From positions 186,001-250,000 of the forward strand of contig JAHHTZ010000003.1 of NCBI GenBank assembly GCA_020024285.1: a DNA stretch of 64,000 nt, in the 5' to 3' direction. Origin of the DNA: Oscillospiraceae bacterium (GTDB lineage: Bacteria > Bacillota > Clostridia > Oscillospirales > Ruminococcaceae). A program made the position numbers and the translations under genes. Every line of letters starts with the position of its first letter. The stretch's first letter is position 1. This document shows positions 59,724 to 64,000 of the stretch, in pieces. The notes below the pieces were generated by a model. The model had not been told where the DNA came from. It made no database searches and saw only the letters and a program-made list of their open reading frames with translations.

Positions 59724-59811
59724 TGATATAGCATCCTTTTTGCATCTATTTTCTTTCATTTTACCATAAGATGTATTTTTTTCAACGATATCTCTCCTAT
59801 TTTATTGCTTT

Positions 59812-59840
59812 TTGTATAAATTTACCCCTCGTTTTATAAT
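59812..59840 (+). promoter_or_regulatory. possible promoter of the 21-codon ORF and radical SAM/SPASM gene
   Basis: TATAAT (59835-59840) with a poor -35 TTGTAT (59812-59817) at 17 nt, giving a ~50-nt leader that includes the AAGGA ribosome binding site. Another TATAAT (59879-59884) is too close to the start codon to be useful unless the message is leaderless. The weak -35 suits activator control. Confidence 0.4.
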
Positions 59841-59895
59841 TTGTTTACATACAATCGTTTTATTTCAAAAATAACTGCTATAATGAAGGACAAAT

Positions 59896-59961
59896 ATGAA
59901 AAACAGAAAAAACGCAGTGGAATCGATCAAAGAAAACAGCCGCTGCAAAATTTTATTCTAA
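59896..59961 (+). CDS. 21-residue candidate RiPP precursor with NxxC motif
   Basis: The ATG at 59896 follows GAAGGA with 6-nt spacing, and the frame closes at TAA 59959-59961. The peptide is Lys/Arg/Asn-rich and begins MKNRKNAVESIKE. Its last residues are ENSRCKILF, so Asn14 and Cys17 form an NxxC motif. In the NxxC family of streptococcal RaS-RiPPs a radical SAM enzyme makes a thioether between such Cys and Asn. The peptide lies 48 nt upstream of a radical SAM/SPASM gene and divergent from an Rgg-like regulator, as in that family. The gene is too short for standard annotation. A 28-codon frame overlapping it (from 59883) lacks a ribosome binding site. Confidence 0.6.
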   Translation: MKNRKNAVESIKENSRCKILF

Positions 59962-60009
59962 GGGCTCTGTAAAATGGAACCGAATTCTTAAAAGAATAGA
60001 GGGAGCAAA

Positions 60010-61263
60010 ATGTATATAATACCGGGATATGTAAAAAAGGAGCACACAGAAGATTCTGTCCATTTGACATCCGGGATACTGGAGAATAAAGTAAGGATTT
60101 TTCAAGACGGATATGAGGAAGAACTGGATGAGATATTGAATCACGGCTGCTCAAAAATTTCCACAAATTTGACGCAGTTCCTTTATGAGCAGGAATTGCT
60201 TGCAAACGAGAGTGAAATAAAGAGTGAGCTAGATTCCTACAAAAAGAAGCTGAACCGTCTGCTTTTATTGACGATCATTCCAACACAGGAATGCAATTTC
60301 CGCTGCCCTTACTGCTATGAAAATCATGAAGCAGTAACAATGAGTGAAAAAACACTCACTCAGATACAAAAATATATTGAGGAGCATATTTCTAAGTTTC
60401 GCATATTGCAGATCAATTGGTTCGGCGGAGAGCCTACACTGTGCAAAAAGCACATCCTTCACATGAGGGATTTCATATGGGAGCTTGAGGACCGATACGA
60501 TTTTACATTTCAGTCAAATATGACAACAAACGGATATCTGCTTGACATCGATTCGTTTCGGCAATATTATGACAGCGGCATCACAAATTATCAGATCACG
60601 CTGGACGGATGGACACACGACAAAACCCGTCCGCACGTTTCAGGCAAAGGCACCTTAAAAACGATCCTGAAAAATCTCAAGGATATTTCGCAGCTTCCAA
60701 AAAGCTCGTATCAATATCAGCTCATTCTCCGGAACAATGTCCTGGAGGATGAACAAAGATTTACATGGTACGACTATATCAAAGAGCTGTTTGGAGAGGA
60801 CGACCGATTCAAGATATTGGTTCGCCCAGCGGAAGACTGGGGCTGCGAAAGTACACATTGCCCGAATCCGGCGGCAAACGAAACCCAGGATCTTATCATC
60901 AAAAAACATCTCGAATATCTTGATAAAATCGGGTTAACAAGGATCAATGGGGAGCAGTCGCCCTTTTCGCATGTATGCTATGCAAACTATCCGCACAGCG
61001 CTGTATTTCGTGCAAATGGAGCGATTGAAAAATGTACGGTTTGCTTGGACCATCCCAAAAACAAATTGGGATATATCGATCAGGACGGAAATGTGGTGCT
61101 GGATCAGGAGATCAATGATCTGTGGAGCATATCAAGGATCGAGAAAAAGTGCTATCAATGTCCGTCGGTGTTGAGCTGTCTTAATATGAAGTGCAAAAAG
61201 GATATGATTGTCCACGGAGCACCGGAGAAGGACTGTGCATATATCATGTCAGACATTTATTGA
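60010..61263 (+). CDS. radical SAM/SPASM peptide maturase
   Basis: A 417-residue enzyme. The N-terminal ~85 residues (MYIIPGYVKK onward) form a small domain like those that hold leader peptides in RiPP maturases. The radical SAM motif is CNFRCPYC (Cys95, Cys99, Cys102), followed by NWFGGEPTL and QSNMTTNGYLL. The C-terminal SPASM set is complete: Cys323, Gly337-x4-Cys342, Cys345, then CX2CX5CX3C (Cys381, Cys384, Cys390, Cys394) and Cys409, giving two auxiliary [4Fe-4S] clusters. Such enzymes make C-S, C-C or C-O crosslinks in peptides. The ribosome binding site AGAGGGAGC is 5 nt before the ATG. The inferred substrate is the 21-residue peptide 48 nt upstream. Confidence 0.9.
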   Translation: MYIIPGYVKKEHTEDSVHLTSGILENKVRIFQDGYEEELDEILNHGCSKISTNLTQFLYEQELLANESEIKSELDSYKKKLNRLLLLTIIPTQECNFRCPYCYENHEAVTMSEKTLTQIQKYIEEHISKFRILQINWFGGEPTLCKKHILHMRDFIWELEDRYDFTFQSNMTTNGYLLDIDSFRQYYDSGITNYQITLDGWTHDKTRPHVSGKGTLKTILKNLKDISQLPKSSYQYQLILRNNVLEDEQRFTWYDYIKELFGEDDRFKILVRPAEDWGCESTHCPNPAANETQDLIIKKHLEYLDKIGLTRINGEQSPFSHVCYANYPHSAVFRANGAIEKCTVCLDHPKNKLGYIDQDGNVVLDQEINDLWSISRIEKKCYQCPSVLSCLNMKCKKDMIVHGAPEKDCAYIMSDIY

Positions 61264-61385
61264 TCTCATTGGCTGCCTTCAATCGATCCTCACAGCAGCT
61301 TCGCTGCACAAAATGAGCAATAAGGCACTGCACAACAGTGCACTTGTGGGCGATCTTGCCTTGATGCCGGACGGTTTGGATGCCA

Positions 61386-61619
61386 TTATGGGCGAGGAAG
61401 GACAAAGGCAAGCAGCACTTCGATCAGGTCTATGAGCTTGAACCGGCAGCTTGCATTGCTGGGTAATCTGCTGCACCTTTTTTCGCGCCATTCTCTCAAT
61501 ATTTTTCCTGTGTATGCTTTGAGCTCCCTATATATTTCTTGTCTTCGATATTTGGGTGTAAACACAATATGATATTTGCATCTCCAAACGCTATCGGATA
61601 AACTATTTATATCTTTCAT
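61386..61619 (-). pseudogene. IS200/IS605-family TnpA fragment
   Basis: From ATG 61619 (behind AGGAGGTC) the frame encodes SLSDSVWRCKYHIVFTPKYR and then RQEIYRELKAYTGKILRE. This is the N-terminus of IS200-like Y1 transposases, which continue for another ~100 residues with the HUH and catalytic Tyr motifs. Here homology is lost after about 45 residues, near 61485, and the frame runs into unrelated sequence. The element is truncated and inactive. The intact ends cannot be recognised. Confidence 0.8.
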
Positions 61620-61756
61620 GACATGACCTCCTGTGTTCTTTGGTTGTATGGTCGCCAAATCATTTCTATCTTAACGCAGGAGCTTTTTCACTACAAGTAT
61701 TTTTCATTGACCCCTTAGTTGAAGCAGGGGGGGTATCATCTCTGTTCAACATCAAT

Positions 61757-61790
61757 TAAAAAGGCAATGGATACATCCATTGCCTTTTTT
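61757..61790. terminator. hairpin terminator near the IS200 remnant
   Basis: AAAAAGGCAATGGAT and ATCCATTGCCTTTTTT pair around AC, with A- and T-runs on both sides. Confidence 0.78.
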
Positions 61791-62079
61791 GCTTGTATTC
61801 GCTTCTTTTAGCAGAACAATTCCTCAACCCAGCGCACTGTTGATATCATCCGCTGCATTCTGTATCCTTATTCAATCCTTTTGCATCAAGTCATGCCTGC
61901 TCAAGGATAGGCTCCACAATGTTTTGATGAAGACACCTGTGATACATCATCTAAAGAGGATGTACCAATATTACCATAGACACTATTGATATAGAGGGAG
62001 GGATGAATGGAAAGAAAATCAATGTGTCTGATTCTTTGTACAAAAAGCAGCTCACCGCAGGTCAGTGAATTGATTGCAG

Positions 62080-63972
62080 CTAAATAAAGCTGATATAGCC
62101 TTCCTTCAATGGTTTGTATTCACCTTTTACCTGACTGTCATAAACAATAGAAAGATCCTTATTTATTACAATCAGGCGGCGTTTTTCTGGCACTGCCGGA
62201 AGTTCTTTCAGTTCTGAAGCCACTTTGTAAACGCTGTTGTAACCAGGGTTATATGGTTCGCTCTCAAAAGTTTCACCATGATATTCAGGAATAGTTGCTG
62301 CATCACGGAACAAATAAGATGCAACATAACAATGCTCTATACCATCCTTCATTACAAAATAAGGATGGACCAGATCTCGGCTTCCATTCGAGGGAGTCTG
62401 AATAAATCCAGCTGCCTTTGTATCATCAACCGGGATGCAGCATCCTTCAAACTGACCATAAATATCGGCACCATCCATTGCACTAAAGGAAGCAACAACA
62501 ACACCCTCAATACCTGGAAGCTCTGCAAAACGCAGTCCGTTCATCATTTCGTGGCTTACCATATCCTGTTCGGTATAGTCGATTGGAATGTATGTTTTAT
62601 TCATACGTGCTTTCCATGCGCTGCTGAGTGTCGGATGTGGTTTTGCTTTCATTGCGTTAGGAGCGACCGTTTCCCGATTGGTGCAATACAGATAGCAGTC
62701 TTCACCATACTCACGGAAGAAGTACTTCTCACCTTTTTCATCCAGAAAATCGGTTCCGTCAAATTTGAGGTCTTTGTAAACAGCGTTGTGTTCACCAGTG
62801 GTGGTATCATTTGTAATGGTAAGATTGGTTCCAAAGAAATGTGTATTCCAAATCTGGCTTGGAACAAGGTATGTTCCATTAAATTTTTCGATTAGATCTT
62901 TTGGAATAATCTGATATTTTTTATAGATATTGATGCCTTTTTCTTCTAAAAGCGCTGCGGCAAACATCTGTCGAATGGTCAGCCCAACGTTGATTTGGCA
63001 GTCATGTGTTTCACTGATTGCCAAAACTGCATTGTATTTGGGAAGAATGTACAGCCCACTTGTAAACTGAAAGCTGTTTCCACCTTTTGTCTGAACATGC
63101 TCACCCAAATCCAGCTCTGGATCAGATACTGCGACATTGTCCCATCCAAGACCATAGGAAGTACTGGAGGTATCCTCTGGCAAGAATGTTACACCTTGGT
63201 GCTTTCTCATTTCAGCTTTGCTTTCTTCGCTGATAATGTCATTTTCCGTCAAGAACAAATTACCAAATTTGCACAAATCGATCATATTTGTGGTAAAGCC
63301 ACCGCAGCCCTGTAAATAGAAGTACTCTGACACTTTGTTTTTCTCATGAATCAGAGGATATTCTGGATTTACTGTAGTAGAAGTACGGGTGGAGTGAGCT
63401 CCGATTGGCTCTGTGATATAATCCTTGCAGAATTGACCAAATGGAATTCCCGAAACTTTTGCAACAACCATTTCAGCCAGGGTAAATCCATCATTACAAT
63501 AGACAGAATAGCTGCCGGGAGCTGCTTTAAGATAGCTTTTTGCAAGATGGTCGTATACTTCCTGATAGTATTCTTCATTTTCCAAAGAGCCAACATGTGT
63601 TGCGGAAAAATGCTTCCATTGGGTTCCAGGCAAACCGCTTGCATGGTTCAAGCAGTGACGAACGGTAATATCCTTGTAGCGTTCATCCAGCATCTTAAAA
63701 TCAGGCAGATAATGATAAACAGGGGTATCCAGATCTACTTTTCCCTGTTCTACCAATTTCATAACTGCCACAGTACAGAACATTTTGGAAATAGAGCAAA
63801 CATTAAATGTATGGTTTACAGTTGCAGGATTTTTTTCTTCTGTGCCATCTGTTCCCAGTGCATCTGCAGCCCAGATCTTTCCATCAACCATAATAGCATA
63901 GGAGACAGCGGTATATTTTCTATCCAGGTTCAGACTCAGAATTTCAGATAATCTCTCTTTTAAGCCCATCAT
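62080..63972 (-). CDS. serine hydrolase (beta-lactamase/class C PBP-like family)
   Basis: A 630-residue protein without a signal peptide. The beta-lactamase-like domain (about 1-350) carries Ser60-Ile-Ser-Lys63 in NVCSISKMFC and Tyr158-Cys-Asn160 in YSVYCNDGF. CLNHASGLPGTQWKHFS and the GLGWDNV/KGGNSFQFTSGLY segments follow, the latter near the expected KTG-like position. A ~280-residue C-terminal beta-rich region of unknown role follows. This plan fits the AmpC/EstB/D-aminopeptidase family (peptidase S12); it may be an esterase or peptidase rather than a beta-lactamase. The ribosome binding site AGGGGGAG lies close to two successive ATGs (63972, 63969). Base composition is more AT-rich than in the central window. 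Confidence 0.82.
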   Translation of the reverse strand: MMGLKERLSEILSLNLDRKYTAVSYAIMVDGKIWAADALGTDGTEEKNPATVNHTFNVCSISKMFCTVAVMKLVEQGKVDLDTPVYHYLPDFKMLDERYKDITVRHCLNHASGLPGTQWKHFSATHVGSLENEEYYQEVYDHLAKSYLKAAPGSYSVYCNDGFTLAEMVVAKVSGIPFGQFCKDYITEPIGAHSTRTSTTVNPEYPLIHEKNKVSEYFYLQGCGGFTTNMIDLCKFGNLFLTENDIISEESKAEMRKHQGVTFLPEDTSSTSYGLGWDNVAVSDPELDLGEHVQTKGGNSFQFTSGLYILPKYNAVLAISETHDCQINVGLTIRQMFAAALLEEKGINIYKKYQIIPKDLIEKFNGTYLVPSQIWNTHFFGTNLTITNDTTTGEHNAVYKDLKFDGTDFLDEKGEKYFFREYGEDCYLYCTNRETVAPNAMKAKPHPTLSSAWKARMNKTYIPIDYTEQDMVSHEMMNGLRFAELPGIEGVVVASFSAMDGADIYGQFEGCCIPVDDTKAAGFIQTPSNGSRDLVHPYFVMKDGIEHCYVASYLFRDAATIPEYHGETFESEPYNPGYNSVYKVASELKELPAVPEKRRLIVINKDLSIVYDSQVKGEYKPLKEGYISFI

Positions 63973-64000
63973 AATCTCCCCCTTATCGTTACTTTGAAAC

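Larger units (their letters stand above)
61264..62079. other. gene-poor stretch with transposon debris
   Basis: It contains a truncated IS200-type transposase (61386-61619), a short plus-strand coding-like remnant near 61313-61470 in two frames, and a terminator hairpin at 61757-61790. From about 61793 to 62079 I see no gene and no clear structure. The arrangement suggests that an insertion and deletions removed sequence downstream of the radical SAM maturase. Confidence 0.55.

Noticed and set aside
59883..59972. Alternative 28-codon frame overlapping the 21-codon precursor
   Set aside because: It has no ribosome binding site and begins inside a TATAAT-like box, while the other frame has GAAGGA at correct distance and an NxxC motif. 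It is kept only as an alternative.
1..64000. CRISPR array or prophage
   Set aside because: I found no regularly spaced short repeats, cas genes, or phage structural or integrase genes on either strand.

Overview
The window looks like a chromosomal segment of a spore-forming, anaerobic Clostridia bacterium, most likely an Oscillospiraceae/Ruminococcaceae-type gut organism. The evidence is: Firmicutes gene order (gdpP-rplI-dnaB, scpA-scpB); sporulation genes (two CotF-like coat proteins, a GerW/YtfJ domain, two sporulation-type D,D-carboxypeptidases); NifS/NifU/MnmA; the nadABC-niaR operon; many radical-SAM enzymes; and secreted proteins ending in an NPxTG-like motif, a membrane helix and two lysines. 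Base composition is near 50% GC for most of the window and visibly more AT-rich from about 57.4 kb to the end. The species is an inference.

Layout. 1-7.0 kb (minus): rnjA-gdpP-rplI-dnaB-tilS, preceded by a strong promoter and a ~390-nt structured leader. 7.0-10.5 kb (plus): rnhA, then nifS-nifU-mnmA. 10.5-13.4 kb (minus): a tandem mosaic duplication of a surface protein gene; a third paralogue lies at 16.6-17.7 kb (plus). 13.4-13.9 kb: a CotF-like coat pair. 14.0-16.3 kb: galK-galT. 18.0-19.4 kb: an exported and a cytoplasmic cyclophilin in tandem. 19.6-23.8 kb: hemW, a zinc-ribbon membrane protein, tRNA-Ser(CGA) and a metallophosphoesterase with altered metal ligands. 24.0-28.5 kb: two D,D-carboxypeptidases around an Asp/Glu racemase and RluB. 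28.7-32.6 kb: M50 protease-scpA-scpB-DUF2953/GerW, DUF4240 and rpmB. 32.8-38.4 kb: an MMPL transporter with a 1058-residue GLUG-repeat surface protein. 38.5-43.5 kb: a divergent DegV protein, a two-component system and two radical-SAM genes. 43.6-45.4 kb: a PadR/DUF2812 pair. 45.5-49.2 kb: nadA-nadB-nadC-niaR. 49.4-54.7 kb: a frameshifted propeller lipoprotein and a BlaI/BlaR1-like pair with a very large sensor domain. 54.9-58.5 kb: an MBL hydrolase, and a MATE pump divergent from a LysR regulator. 58.6-61.3 kb: a compact peptide-signalling/RiPP locus. 61.3-64 kb: IS200 debris and a serine hydrolase.

The most interesting locus is 58.6-61.3 kb. A 49-residue secreted Cys-containing peptide gene is convergent with, and overlaps, an HTH-TPR (RRNPP-like) regulator. 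Divergent from the regulator is a 21-codon ORF, with its own ribosome binding site, that contains an NxxC motif and lies 48 nt upstream of a radical SAM/SPASM maturase with a complete SPASM cysteine set. This is the architecture of quorum-sensing-controlled RaS-RiPPs known from streptococci. It appears here in a Clostridia background without a recognisable exporter, and with insertion-sequence debris just downstream. Other points worth a look are the rnjA leader RNA, the mosaic surface-protein duplication with a palindrome in its promoters, the operator-like palindromes at the padR and blaI promoters, and the in-frame DUF2953-GerW fusion.
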